Source of the DNA: Neocallimastix lanati (nom. inval.)
Lineage: Eukaryota; Neocallimastigomycota; Neocallimastigomycetes; Neocallimastigales; Neocallimastigaceae
Reading direction: 5' to 3'
Length of the DNA: 64,000 nucleotides
Assembly: GCA_016946835.1 (NCBI GenBank)
Contig: JACVTC010000009.1
Location: 1,058,501 to 1,122,500 of the forward strand
A program made the translations under genes and the position numbers. Numbering within the stretch: the first letter of the stretch is position 1; every line of letters begins with the position of its first letter. Positions 11,201 through 21,281 of this stretch are shown one piece after another. Under the pieces are notes generated by a model that was not told the origin of the DNA, did not search any database, and saw only the letters and a list, made by a program, of their open reading frames with translations.

Positions 11201-12130
11201 TTTATGATTTTTTTCTATTTTTTTATAAAAAGAAATATTAATGGCATTCACATTAGATCCAGTATCAATTAAAACTTTAGCAGAAGTATTGTCAACGGAA
11301 CCTAGAACTGTTGCAATATCTACTTTATTTGTAACAAATATATGGTTTATTAAATCGCTATTACAATTTAAAGGATTCAAAGTGTCATCTTTCATTGAAT
11401 ATTTTAGTTCCTCTAAGGTATCACTAATTAATGGATCGCCTTCTACGATGGAAAAGTTACGTATGGTTTTAATTTGCCTTACATCATCAGGATTTAATTT
11501 AAGACCTTTAGCACATAATTTCCTTAATGAAGGGCTAACTGAAAATAACTGTGCAAATGTAATTCCTGCATTAGTATTATTTAAAGCTTCGTATAAATTA
11601 TATTCCTTATTATCTTTGAGCATTACAATAGGTTTTAGAATATCATAAATTGTTGTCTCTTTTTGTGTTTTTGTATTTTCTCGTTCTAGTTCTATGTCGT
11701 ATTGAACATCAGGACCCAATCTTCTTTGATTTTTTGATTCTTTATTTACTTTCTTTGCATGTTGAATATTTTTATTCTCAAAAATAGAAGGGTCCAAAAT
11801 AGAAGGGTATTTAAAAACTGGCTTACGTCCTCTTTTCTTCTTTTTTGGAGTATTGTTACTTGATTGTTCTTCATCAATGTTTTTTAATGGATTATCATTT
11901 GATTTTGTTTTATCATTAGAGTTTTCTTCTAGAGTTTCATTGTTTTTATTTTTTTTATTAGAGTTAGAATTATCATTATTATTTATGTTATTGTTATTTT
12001 GATTATCATCCTCATTACGTTTTCTTTTAACATAAATATCATAATGATTATTTTTAATATTTTTGTAGGTTTTGTTTTCAATTTTCTTAATATGAGGGGA
12101 AGATTGAGAACTTCCCTTTAATAGTTTAAA
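8269..12130 (-). pseudogene. gypsy-1 Pol polyprotein (PR-RT-RH-IN), one frameshift
   Basis: The pol frame has no start codon of its own near its beginning. It is open from the slippery site at 12130-12124 and runs to about 8935. In order: a Lys/Asn-rich leader; protease (VLIDTGSNVNAINIS, near 11270); RT (LPFIDELLESVHGAHVFSAL, MPFGLTNAPASFQREMN, active site FVYLDDIVVYS near 10290); RNase H (TDHKPLLGYF); integrase zinc-binding segment (HLVGHEGVSKTL...CLKCQ) and core (VGLDIVGPL). Near 8930-8985 the frame shifts by one base and continues as 8982-8269 with TDNGRQF, the catalytic-region PRHPEANGQVENANREI and a C-terminal GPF/Y module (DPFFIGPFKVLK). A single indel separates this copy from an intact pol; a sequencing error is possible. 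Confidence 0.93.
12078..12130 (-). promoter_or_regulatory. Predicted -1 ribosomal frameshift signal (slippery site plus pseudoknot)
   Basis: Minus strand. In the gag frame the last codons are TCT TTA AAC TAT TAA, so TTTAAAC (12130-12124) is a perfect X-XXY-YYZ slippery heptamer. Slippage by -1 gives TTT AAA CTA TTA AAG, exactly the pol frame. After a 7-nt spacer comes a 6-bp stem GGGAAG/CTTCCC (12116-12111 with 12102-12097) with an 8-nt loop. The loop's TCAAT can pair with ATTGA at 12082-12078, completing an H-type pseudoknot. This explains why pol lacks a start codon. Confidence 0.8.
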
Positions 12131-13059
12131 GAATTATTTTTTTGATTTAAGAATGCTTTATTCTCCTGAGAAAGATCATTAGTACAAAATCGAGCTATGT
12201 GACCTATTTGGTTACATCTATGACAAACAGTTAGTCTCATATTTCCAAAATTCTCCGTTAATTTATCAATATCAGATTCTATTTTATTATTATTTTTACT
12301 ACTATTATTAGTGTTATTATTAACTTGATGATTGTTATATGAGTTTTTATTATTACTATTATTAAAAGACTTGTTGTAATTGAAGGAAGCATTATTAAAA
12401 GGGGACTTTTTGGAATTATCAAACATATCTCCCTTTTTGTTTCGATAATTATTATTGTGGTTTTTAAAAGATGATGATGATGCATTGTTATATGGCCTTA
12501 GTAAACTTTCATCATCATAATCTAGAAATCCTTTTTCTAGTTTTTCTGCGAAATTCATAGCATCTTCTAACTTTTTAAGGTCTTTGATAATTAAGTATTC
12601 CTGAAGTTTCCTTCCTTTAAAGCCTTCTATATACATTCTTAAGAGAGTTTTATCTGAAGGTTTGTCATCAGTTTCTATGTCATTCAACAAAAGAGTAAAG
12701 ATATTATTATAATCGTTTACAGATTTATTTCCTATTTTAAGATTTTGTAATTTTTTAAGACTTCTAAGTGATATATTATCGAACCCTAAAGCCCTTTTAA
12801 TTTTTTCAAGGAATTCTTCAATTTTTACGTTTTTATTGTTATGGTACACTTGATGACATCTATCCCTGTATTTGTCATCAATACAAGATAGTACCACTCT
12901 TTTTTTTTCTTTTTCTGTTAGCTCATAATCTTCAATAATGTCCATAACATCGTTTTTCCACATTGAAAAAGATGTTTTCTCTGAACCCAATGGAAAGATC
13001 TTTTCAGCCATTTTAAAGGCCTTTTGAAATCCAGAGGCGTCTTTAATTAAATCAGACAT
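12118..13059 (-). CDS. gypsy-1 Gag
   Basis: 313-residue Gag with ATG at 13059, about 70 nt after the LTR. Residues about 10-170 form the helical capsid-like retrotransposon gag domain (WKNDVMDIIEDYELTE, then LKNLKIGNKSVNDYNNIFT-type motifs). An Asn/Ser-rich linker follows (about 190-265), then the CCHC zinc knuckle CHRCNQIGHIARFC near residues 280-293 that would bind genomic RNA. The frame is intact. It ends ...SLNY-stop at the frameshift signal described separately, so pol is made as a Gag-Pol fusion. Confidence 0.92.
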   Translation of the reverse strand: MSDLIKDASGFQKAFKMAEKIFPLGSEKTSFSMWKNDVMDIIEDYELTEKEKKRVVLSCIDDKYRDRCHQVYHNNKNVKIEEFLEKIKRALGFDNISLRSLKKLQNLKIGNKSVNDYNNIFTLLLNDIETDDKPSDKTLLRMYIEGFKGRKLQEYLIIKDLKKLEDAMNFAEKLEKGFLDYDDESLLRPYNNASSSSFKNHNNNYRNKKGDMFDNSKKSPFNNASFNYNKSFNNSNNKNSYNNHQVNNNTNNSSKNNNKIESDIDKLTENFGNMRLTVCHRCNQIGHIARFCTNDLSQENKAFLNQKNNSLNY

Positions 13060-13105
13060 TGATGTAACACAAGAAAAAATTTAATAAAATTTTTAATATA
13101 TATTG

Positions 13106-13129
13106 CCCGGGAAGACCGGTTCTCCACCA
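13106..13129 (-). other. Primer-binding site of gypsy-1
   Basis: On the minus strand, two bases after the LTR, TGGTGGAGAACCGG begins with TGG, complementary to a CCA-ending tRNA 3' end. The implied tRNA end is ...CCGGTTCTCCACCA; identity not assigned. Confidence 0.75.
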
Positions 13130-13131
13130 AT

Positions 13132-14245
13132 TGATAAACAAATTATAATAATAAATATAAAATGTTTATGCTGAAAGTTGTCTTTTAGTTCTTAACGTTA
13201 GATAAGAAGTTTTTAACAACTTTTATTAGTAAAAATTTATTTGTTTATTTTATTATATAAAAATAAACTTTTTATTAACACAAAACTATTTTTAATAAAT
13301 AATTAAATAAAATTAATTATTTTATATTTTAGTTATATTCTCTTTAATATAACTAAAAAAATATATTTTTGTTTATGTATTTATTTTATTTATTATAAAA
13401 TAACATACAACTGGACTTTTATTAATTATTTTCTCTTTTTCTTTTTCTTTTTTTTAATAAAGTCTACCTTTCTAAATTATTTCTTAATTAAAGCCATGTT
13501 GGTCCAGTCGGTTAGGACGATACAGGTTACTGTAGAGGGCGGGTTCGAATCCTCGGCATGGCACCAAATAATCGGATGAGGTTTCTATCCTGGGATATCA
13601 TGAGACCACACGTGATATTCATAAGGCTTTCCCTCAAATGATTATTTCACCCAACCCTGATACTACGCTTTGAATTTAAGCATAGACCTTGATGGTTGTA
13701 ATATTTCCAATCGCCAATGATTACACCCACTAGGGAGGAGTTAATGATTCCGTTCTGATGCTCGTGGTCATTAGAGATATATGTAGGAACGTTAGGAATG
13801 CATCTCCGGGCAGTGTGTAACGACGATTGAGAGCGGCGAAGCTGATACAGTATGCCAATAACTCATCACCTTACAGTTAATTAATAACTGTATGGCCATA
13901 TTGGGAGATGGGTACCCAGTATGTGCAGTCTATGTTTTTTTTTTTTTTTTGTTTTTTTTTTTTTTTCTTAATTAAATTTTTATACTATAATTTTCATAAT
14001 AATTTAAGTTTATAATATTAATATAATATATTATATTAATATTATGTGAGAATAATATAATAATACAATAATAATTTATAAATAGTAATATATAAAAATA
14101 ATATAAATTAATTAATATAAAATAATATAAAATAAACTTTAAATACATTATTAAACTACATTAATTTCATTTCATACATTTGGTATACATTTTGTTTGTT
14201 TACATTTTCATAAAATTTATATAATTTTATAATAATTCTTTATCA
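13132..14245 (-). repeat. 5' LTR of gypsy-1, interrupted by a SINE
   Basis: 1114 bp, i.e. the 630-bp LTR plus a 484-bp insertion (SINE plus duplicated target). LTR sequence before and after the insertion matches the 3' LTR essentially base for base. Confidence 0.94.
13493..13964 (+). mobile_element. tRNA-derived SINE inserted in the gypsy-1 LTR
   Basis: 472-bp insertion bounded by a 12-bp target duplication TTCTTAATTAAA (13481-13492 and 13965-13976). The empty site is seen in the other LTR near 7700. The first about 75 nt look like a tRNA: a 7-bp acceptor stem (GCCATGT with GCATGGC, one G-U), a D-arm GTCC/GGAC, a perfect B box GGTTCGAATCC, and even an encoded CCA end. The anticodon and T stems are degenerate, so this is not a working tRNA gene. 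A unique body of about 360 nt follows, much richer in G+C than its surroundings, ending in a T-rich tail (about 33 nt with one G). It would be transcribed by RNA polymerase III and moved by a LINE. Confidence 0.85.
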
Positions 14246-17084
14246 ATTATTATTATTTTCATTTATAAAATTATTTATATTATTATTTGTGTTACTTAAA
14301 TCATTATTATTATTAATAGTATTCATATTATTATTATTATTATAAATTATTATAATTATTAGTATCATTATCGTTATTAACATTATTAATATTATTATTG
14401 TCATTATTAATGTTATTATTAATGTTATTATCAGTATTATCAGTATTTAAATGAAAATCAAAGTCATCATTCATTGCTGTCTCCCCCGATTTCATAATAT
14501 GGTGTAAAATTTATAAATTCAGGAATAGAAGAAGGAGAGATAAATTACCGGGAGTATCCTCAAAAAAGACAACCGAACGGGAAAGGATAACTTTATTATT
14601 AGTAATATCGTATATTTTGTAAGCAGAGGGATTTTGATCATAACCGATAAAAATACCTGAAAGAGCAGAGTTTGACAATTTTTTATGAAATTGTTTAGGA
14701 ACGTAATAGAAAACCTGACATCCAAAAACTTTAAATTTTTTAAAGTCCACTTTTTCATTATATAAAAAGTTCGTAAGGAATATTATTATTATTACCTTTA
14801 TGGGGGATTCTATTATGTATATAATTAGCTGTAGTAATAGCGTCCTCCCAAAAACACATGATTTAAATGAGCGTCTTCTAACCTTACTCTAGCACTAGGT
14901 AATAAAGTTCCATGAAGACTGTTCAACTCTACCATTTTGTTGCGGGTTGTTAGGAATAGTATGTTCAAAAATAATACCGTTCATATTAACAAAATTCATT
15001 AAATTTATTATTTATAAATTCGGTTCCATTATCCGAATGTAAATATTTTATAGTTTTCATTAAAAAATATTTTTAACTCTATTATACCAATTTAGAAAAA
15101 TATTAAAAACTTCACTCTTAGATTTACAAAAGATGACCCATCCGTATCTAGAATAGTCATCCAGAACAGTTAAAAAAACATTTATTTCCATAAAGGAAAC
15201 TTTGCTTCAAGGAGACTGTATCCATATGGACTCTCTCAAATGGGTCAGAAGCCCTTCTTTCATTAGTATGGAACCGAAAATTTTTTAATTTGGAGTGGGC
15301 ACATATTTTACATTTATTTTTATTTTCAATTTTTGATAAAATATTTTTTAAACTATTAATATTAAAGTGACCTAATCTCCGATGCCATGTATTCATATTA
15401 TCATCTTTTTCAGATTCAGAAGAAATATTATTACATAGTAAGTTATTTGTAAATTCAATTTTTCTTTTAGAGGTCCATATAGTGTAAGTTTTGGATTCAT
15501 TAACACTAGTACTGTATATTTTATTATTGTTTTTGTTGTAAATAGTTACATTATTTTTATTGTTAATCTTTTGAAAAATTGTTTTGAAATATTGATCACT
15601 AAGACAGTCTATTGATATTAAATTCCTCTTGAATACAGGTACATATAAGACATTTTTTAAATTTATTTTATTATTATTAATGTATCCTTTATATGTTCCT
15701 ATAAATTTTGATTTTACATTTTCTCCATTTGTGAAATATAATTCTTTTATTAAACTTTGTTATATTGGATAGACATTCTAAATCTCCGGTCATATGGTAG
15801 GTAGTTCCGGAATCAAGTGTCCACGAGTTCAATTTGTTTTTATCATTTTTATTGTTTTTCTTATCTTCTGATGAATTACTGCACGTGTAATATTTTAATT
15901 TTTGCATTAGCAAAAGGTTTTTTGAATAATTGCAAAAAATATTATTTGATTCAAAAATTATATGAATCATTATAATCTTCGAAGAAATATTCTTCGTGTT
16001 TATCAATATAATTTTTATTTACGTTATTTACTTCGGCATTTTTACATTGTATTTTGTTTATATGGTGCCTCCCTCTATTGTAGTTATTTCGTTTTTGTTG
16101 ATTCTTATTTCTTTTATTATTATTTTTGTAACTATTATCTTTAAATCTACATTCATCAGAAAAATGACCAAACCTTCCACAATTCCAACATTTAATATTA
16201 TTTTTATTTGATTTATTTTGTTGATTATTATTATTATAATTTCTTGATTTATTATTATCATAATAGGTATTTCTTTTCTGATTTTGACTGTAATTATTAC
16301 CTTTTTGATTTTGATTATAATTATTACCCGTTTTATTATTATTATTTTGATTACCACGAATATTATTAGTGTTAATTTTTGTTTCAACATTTAGTGAAGT
16401 AGAGGCTCTTTCTTCATTTATAATAATAATTTCACGTATGCTCTTTAATTGTTGAAAAACTTTAATTAAATGTGAAGTTGTTTCTTCCCAATTAGGTTCA
16501 CAACTCAAGATATTTGATTTTATAGCTAAATCTTCTGGAATAGCACTATATAAATAATTAAATTTATCTTGATATTCTAATTTTTCTTTAAGATTATCTA
16601 ATTCCTTGAATTTTTAAATTCATATCAGATATGAATATAGATAAAGCTCCATCATTATTTGGATCATATCTTAACTTTTATTAGTTCTTCTTTAATTTCT
16701 TCTATTCTTTCACTTCTACTACGTTGATTTAATGTAGCTATTAAATTTGAAAATTTTGTATGCTGTTGATGATATAAAATCTATTTTACTTGCTAAATCA
16801 TTGGAAATACTATTCATAAGAAATTTCTTAGCGGTAGCGTCATCAGTAATAGATTTTTCTGAAGTATCTTCACTGTAGTAGATATCTGTTGTTCCATCAA
16901 CTAAAGTTAATGATTTCTTCTTTCCCTCACTAAGTTTATCACTTGAAACTTTTTTAATTAATTCTCTTAGAACATGTTGTTCTAGTTTCTTTTCTTTTAG
17001 AAGCAAATATAATTGTTGTTTCCATAATCTGTAGTTGGAACTCTCTAAAATATCTTTAGTTCCATTCTCCTCCTTATAACTCAT
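14246..17084 (-). pseudogene. copia-2 gag, protease and integrase remnants
   Basis: Minus strand in broken frames. Gag starts at ATG 17084 (MSYKEENGTKD...SSNYRLWKQQLY), shifts frame near 16720, and resumes to give an Asn-rich stretch with zinc knuckle CWNCGRFGHFSDEC (about 16190). The protease active site WTLDSGTTYHMTGDLE lies near 15800, GAG-pre-integrase TWHRRLGHFNINSL near 15390, and integrase pieces up to VFGCQVFYYVPKQF and SGIFIGYDQNPSAYKIYD near 14620. An Asn-rich spacer (14480-14246) follows before the gypsy insertion. At least four frame breaks are needed to follow it. Confidence 0.9.
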
Positions 17085-17200
17085 TTTATTTATTTAATTT
17101 TATTGAAATTTATTTCACTCTAAAATACATTATTTAGAATTTTAAAACACACACTTTTTAAAAATTTAAAAACACATATATAAATTCACTATTATTAACG

Positions 17201-17223
17201 TAGAGTCTTGAGACTCTTAATCT
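17201..17223 (-). other. Primer-binding site of copia-2, half-tRNA-Lys(CUU) type
   Basis: Read on the + strand as printed, GTAGAG-TCT-TGAGACTCTTAATCT resembles the D-arm end, anticodon stem and anticodon loop of tRNA-Lys(CUU), and directly abuts the LTR tip TGTTATA. It shares the TGAGACTCTTAATCT core with copia-1 although the LTRs are unrelated. No TGG is present. Confidence 0.65.
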
Positions 17224-17370
17224 GTTATAAAATTACACTTTATTTATTTATTATTAAAAGTTCCCTATATTAAAATATTACATTGTTGATTATTTATAAC
17301 ATACATTTTATAATAATTTTACATATATATATGTGTGGTATATATCATCTGATATAATACGCCACTAACA
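17224..17370 (-). repeat. 5' LTR of copia-2 (boundary tentative)
   Basis: Starts TGTTATA next to the primer site. A matching CTAACA at 17365-17370 would give a 147-bp LTR beginning TGTTAGTGG on the minus strand. An alternative end at TAACA 17455 would make it 232 bp. With no 3' LTR present the outer boundary cannot be settled. Confidence 0.5.
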
Positions 17371-18318
17371 TTTATACTTATATTTTATGTTTATGATATT
17401 ATAATTATTTATTATTAACTATACTTATATTTATTAATTATATAACCTTATAACATAACTTCAAAAAACGCCATCATTTAATCTCTCCACACAATCAACT
17501 TCTAACCAGCTTTACTGGGAAGCTCTGGACCTTAGCTTCATTTTCAGATACCTGCGAGCTCGCTCAGGCTACCTCATGCCAAGATATTATGGTACAAAGA
17601 TATTTTATTAATAAATAAATTAATTTGAGAAATTTTTAATAATAATAATAAATTATATTACCAAAAATTATAATTTAATAATTAATAAGATTTAATAATT
17701 AATAATTAATATTAATAATAAATAATTATTAATTAAAATAAATTTTTTTATCATATAATTATAAATTTATCTGGATAAGAAAAAAAAAAAAAAAAAAAAA
17801 TTTCTTTCCAAATAATTAAATTAATTATTATATCATGTATCCAATAATTATAAATAGCTAATACTTAGTATACAAAATATCTATAAGAAATTTCCTTAAT
17901 TAATTATTTTTGGTTTAAAAGTTTCCATTACTACTTGGCCAAACAATTCTTTATTAAATATTCAGACTACAAATATATATTATTATTTATTATTTTATAT
18001 CATTTTTATTAATTTTTTTATTTTAATTTTTTATCTTAATTTATTTTATTTTAATTTTTTTATTATAATTTTTTTTTTATATATATTTATTATTATGTTA
18101 TTTTAACATTGATAATGAAGTAAGAATGAATATATTCTTTGAAGGATCATCCATTTTCATCCATACTAAAATTTTAAATTTAAATATATATATTTAACTT
18201 TATATACTATAATAAAAATTTTTTGATAACATTACAAAAAAATATTTTATTATTAAAGGTGTTAAACGAATTAAACATGTAAAATATAATTTAATTATTA
18301 TTATTTTTTTTGTTATTT

Positions 18319-18353
<35 letters not shown>

Positions 18354-18830
18354 GTATTGAATTTTTTTAAAGTTATTTTCTATCATTAAGACTTTTTACT
18401 ACTACTATTATTATTAATATTATTTAAATTTTATTAATATTTATATATAAACTTATATATATAAACTAGAGATGATATTTAATGATGAATATATATGAAA
18501 CTTTTTTTTTCTATCCATTAATCCGATAATTCTCTTATTCAATTTTATTTTATTTTATTTTATTTTTATATGAAAGCACATTTTAATCTACTTTAATAAT
18601 TTATATCATACTATATATTGTCTAATCTTTATTTTTTTATTTTTTTTTTTTTAAAAAAAAAAAATGCTATATATCAATATATCATTTAATTCTTATTTAT
18701 TTATTAATTTATTTTTTAAGAGGACCTTGGAATTTATTTTAATGACTTATATTATAACATATATCATCTTTTTTATATTTTTTTAATATAAGAAATTGTG
18801 AATCATATCCTGATTTATCATATAAATATT
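17371..18830. other. AT-rich spacer with one G+C-richer patch (17465-17610)
   Basis: Mostly homopolymers and AT simple sequence. Positions 17465-17610 stand out with ordinary base composition and a 48-codon open frame on + (contains YWEALDLSFIFRYLRARSGY), bounded by stops. No family recognised; probably a fragment of a lost element or gene. Confidence 0.4.
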
Positions 18831-19400
18831 TTCTATTTCATAATTTTTACGATATTGTGCATAAAAAAAATGGAGTTTCATTATTTTTATTTTGGTTTAT
18901 TTATGTTAGCTCCGTGTTCAACGAAATACCTTACTATTGATTCATCCCCTTGGTCACATGCATCAAACAATAATATGTTTCCATTTCATACTTCTATATT
19001 TACTACTGGTTCATATTCAACTGAATTTTTTGTTTTTTTAACTAATTATTCATTTCCTTGATAATATACTTTAAATAATTAATAACCGTTATTTACATTT
19101 ACTCCTAGTTTAACTAACAATTTTTCATTTTTACTTAAACATACATGATATTTCTTATTTATATCTGCTCCACGTTCAACCAATAATTTTATCAAAATCT
19201 CATTTTCTTTTTTATTTTACATGCATATAATAATAATGTTTTTTTTTTTTCTATATTTTCTTTATTTATATTAGCTTCATGTTTAATTAAACATCTTACC
19301 AATATTTTATTTCTACTTTCACATGCCCTATATGCATGAAGTGTCACCCTTCTATATCTTCTTTATTTTACATCTGCTCTGCTGTTCTATTTAAAAAAAA
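18830..19400 (-). pseudogene. Decayed ankyrin-repeat gene fragment
   Basis: Minus-strand translation in several frames gives recurring ankyrin signatures: LLFDACDQGDESIVRYFVEH followed by GANINK (about 18985-18910), LIKLLVERGADINKKYHVC (about 19210-19150) and ILVRCLIKHEANINKENI (about 19310-19250). Each is the second helix and turn of an ankyrin repeat. Stops and frameshifts between them show the gene is dead. It resembles the ankyrin repeats of the large protein at 48571-54372. Confidence 0.75.
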
Positions 19401-19469
19401 AAAAAAAGAACAAAAAGATAAATTTATCTATTATAATGAAAATAGAAAATTCATTGGCTATATATATAT

Positions 19470-19529
19470 ATATAAATAAAAATATTACATATAGTGGACC
19501 AATATTTGAAGTATTTCACAATGAAAATG

Positions 19530-19570
<41 letters not shown>

Positions 19571-19680
19571 TATGGTATTTAATTGAACATGGAGCTGATA
19601 TAAATAAAAAAAAAAAAAATAAAAAAAAAAAAAATAAGATAAACTAAAACTCCATTATTTAAGATTTGGAAATGAATTAT
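19470..19680 (+). pseudogene. Second ankyrin-repeat fragment, opposite strand
   Basis: On + the pieces GPIFEVFHNENEK, WYLIEHGADINKK (about 19570-19610) and KTPLFKIWK surround long poly(A) tracts (19532-19568). These are ankyrin repeat signatures in broken frames. Opposite orientation to the neighbouring fragment implies an inversion or two separate gene remnants. Confidence 0.65.
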
Positions 19681-20160
19681 TAGTATAATTTTTAAGAAAA
19701 TTCATTAGATTTTTATAATCTGTATCAGTTGGAGATTTTGAAAATTCTTGAAGCAATAAGCTATTATTTCAAAAAGAATATCATCATTATTATTATTGTT
19801 ATTATTTTTTTTTTATTGATTAAACTTTCTATTTTATTAATATCTGTATTATCTATGACAGATATATATGGCTTGATAATTAAATAGTTCATTTCTTAAT
19901 AATTTTTTTATTTATAATTTTAAAAATGGTAAAAAGGAATAATATATTATTTATTATTGTTATTCTTAGAAAGATAAAAAACAAAAAAAAAAAAAAAAAA
20001 AAAAAGAAATAATTTTATTAATTTTTAAAAATTAAAGGTAATTAAAAATTTTAATTAAGGGTATTTGTAAATAGTAGGTTACACAAAGTTATTTATTCAA
20101 GAAATTTAAATTTTTATTAATATTATTATTCTTTACTTTGAAAATTCTTTTAATTTTTTT
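19681..20160. other. AT-rich spacer
   Basis: Poly(A) at about 19982-20006 and simple AT sequence. Nothing coding seen. Confidence 0.5.
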
Positions 20161-20712
20161 TTTTTTTGAACTAGGTTCTATCCTGGTTGTTAGTCCGTTG
20201 GCTCACATGATAAGGCTCCAAGGGAAGGAATAGTTGCATTTCGGAATATGGCCAATAAATAAAATTAATTTTGTAATTTAACGCCCTACATATTTTTATT
20301 TTTTAAATTGTTGTAAATAAATAAATAAATAGAAATAGAAATAAATATTAGATAGGTTAATTTAAGCCACAACAACAGTTTATTAAGTAAGCCAAATTTT
20401 ATAATTTTATATAAAGTCACATTCCGAAATGCACCATATCCACCAGTAATACTAGTAAGATTTCTATGGGTTAGGCTATAGATTTTGCTCCAAAGGGAAA
20501 TTACGAACTAGAGAAGCACTCAGAGAGGTAGCACAAGAAAAATTCTCAGCAATAATATGTATGTCAGAGTGCCAATGCTGAAGCACTCAATAAGGTAAGG
20601 TCGTCCAATGGGGACAACTCTTCCTTTATAAAAAGAAGTATGTGACTACCTCAATATTTCCACTGCTCCTGGGGGAAGGCTGAAATCAAGGGCGGTGCAC
20701 ACTGGAAATAAA
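20160..20712. other. G+C-richer island with hairpins and an inverted repeat, function unknown
   Basis: Two blocks (20165-20255 and 20415-20710) have near-normal base composition. A 13-bp perfect inverted repeat TGCATTTCGGAAT / ATTCCGAAATGCA (20235-20247, 20421-20433) frames an AT-rich centre with one short GC patch. Downstream are two clean hairpins: GAGTGC/GCACTC (20567-20588) and GTCGTCC/GGACAAC with one mismatch (20600-20618). No long frame is open. It could be a small non-autonomous transposon, a SINE-like element (it ends in A- and T-runs) or a structured RNA gene; none is proven. Confidence 0.4.
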
Positions 20713-20760
20713 AAAAAATTTTTTTTTAATTCTTTTATTCACCATTTATAATTAAATAAG

Positions 20761-20805
<45 letters not shown>

Positions 20806-21280
20806 ATTAAAAGCATATTTGACCATTTTTTTACTTAATGAATTAAAATTCAAGCTATCGTTTTCGTTTCTAGAACTAAACATGAAATTAAAATGAGAAT
20901 CTAGTCAAACAAAAAAAATATACATATATATTTTCAATATAATTATAATTATCTAAATAATACTATTCAAAACTATTGAAAAAGATAATGAAAATAGAAA
21001 ATACTTTTACAATTATCAATCAATTATTATTATTATAAAAAATTTAAAGAATTAATATTTTATTCTTTAAAGACTAATATATATTTTAACTTCATTTAAA
21101 TAAATAAAAACTATAAAGTGAATCATCATTCATACCAAATCCTAATTTACACATATATTTTTTTTCAACTGTTAGTTCATAAAACAAAATAAAAAAAAAT
21201 TTTTTTAATGTTATCTATGATTTTAATTATAAAAAATAGATTTTTATTTCTATATTTCATAATATTATTGATCTTTTATT
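20713..21280. other. AT-rich spacer
   Basis: Contains a poly(A) run of about 37 nt at 20764-20800. No gene seen. Confidence 0.5.
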
Positions 21281-21281
21281 T

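Larger units (their letters stand above)
7343..14245 (-). mobile_element. Ty3/gypsy LTR retrotransposon, nearly intact (gypsy-1)
   Basis: Complete element on the minus strand with LTRs beginning TGATAAAC and ending TTTATCA (as printed on +), gag, pol, a primer site and a polypurine tract. ATTAT flanks both ends (7338-7342 and 14246-14250), a probable 5-bp target duplication, though the AT-repeat target makes its exact length uncertain. Outside a SINE insertion the two LTRs differ at about one visible position, so the insertion is young. Domain order protease-RT-RNase H-integrase is diagnostic of gypsy. The only coding break seen is one frameshift in integrase. Confidence 0.95.
6049..17370 (-). 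mobile_element. Truncated copia element (copia-2) split by a gypsy insertion
   Basis: Read on the minus strand from about 17370, the order is partial 5' LTR, primer site, gag, zinc knuckle, protease, integrase, Asn-rich spacer and the first part of RT. The gypsy element at 7343-14245 sits inside the Asn-rich spacer between integrase and RT. The element ends abruptly near 6050-6080, just after RT motif DSLRIITALA. The rest of RT, RNase H and the 3' LTR are missing. Many frameshifts mark it as older than copia-1. Confidence 0.85.

Noticed and set aside
13493-13568. A functional tRNA gene
   Set aside because: Acceptor stem, D-arm and B box fit, but anticodon and T stems are broken, CCA is encoded, and the unit is flanked by target duplications together with a 400-nt body and tail. 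It is the head of a SINE.
18798-19061. Plus-strand 87-codon frame
   Set aside because: The minus strand of the same bases reads as ankyrin repeats; the + frame has no recognisable content.
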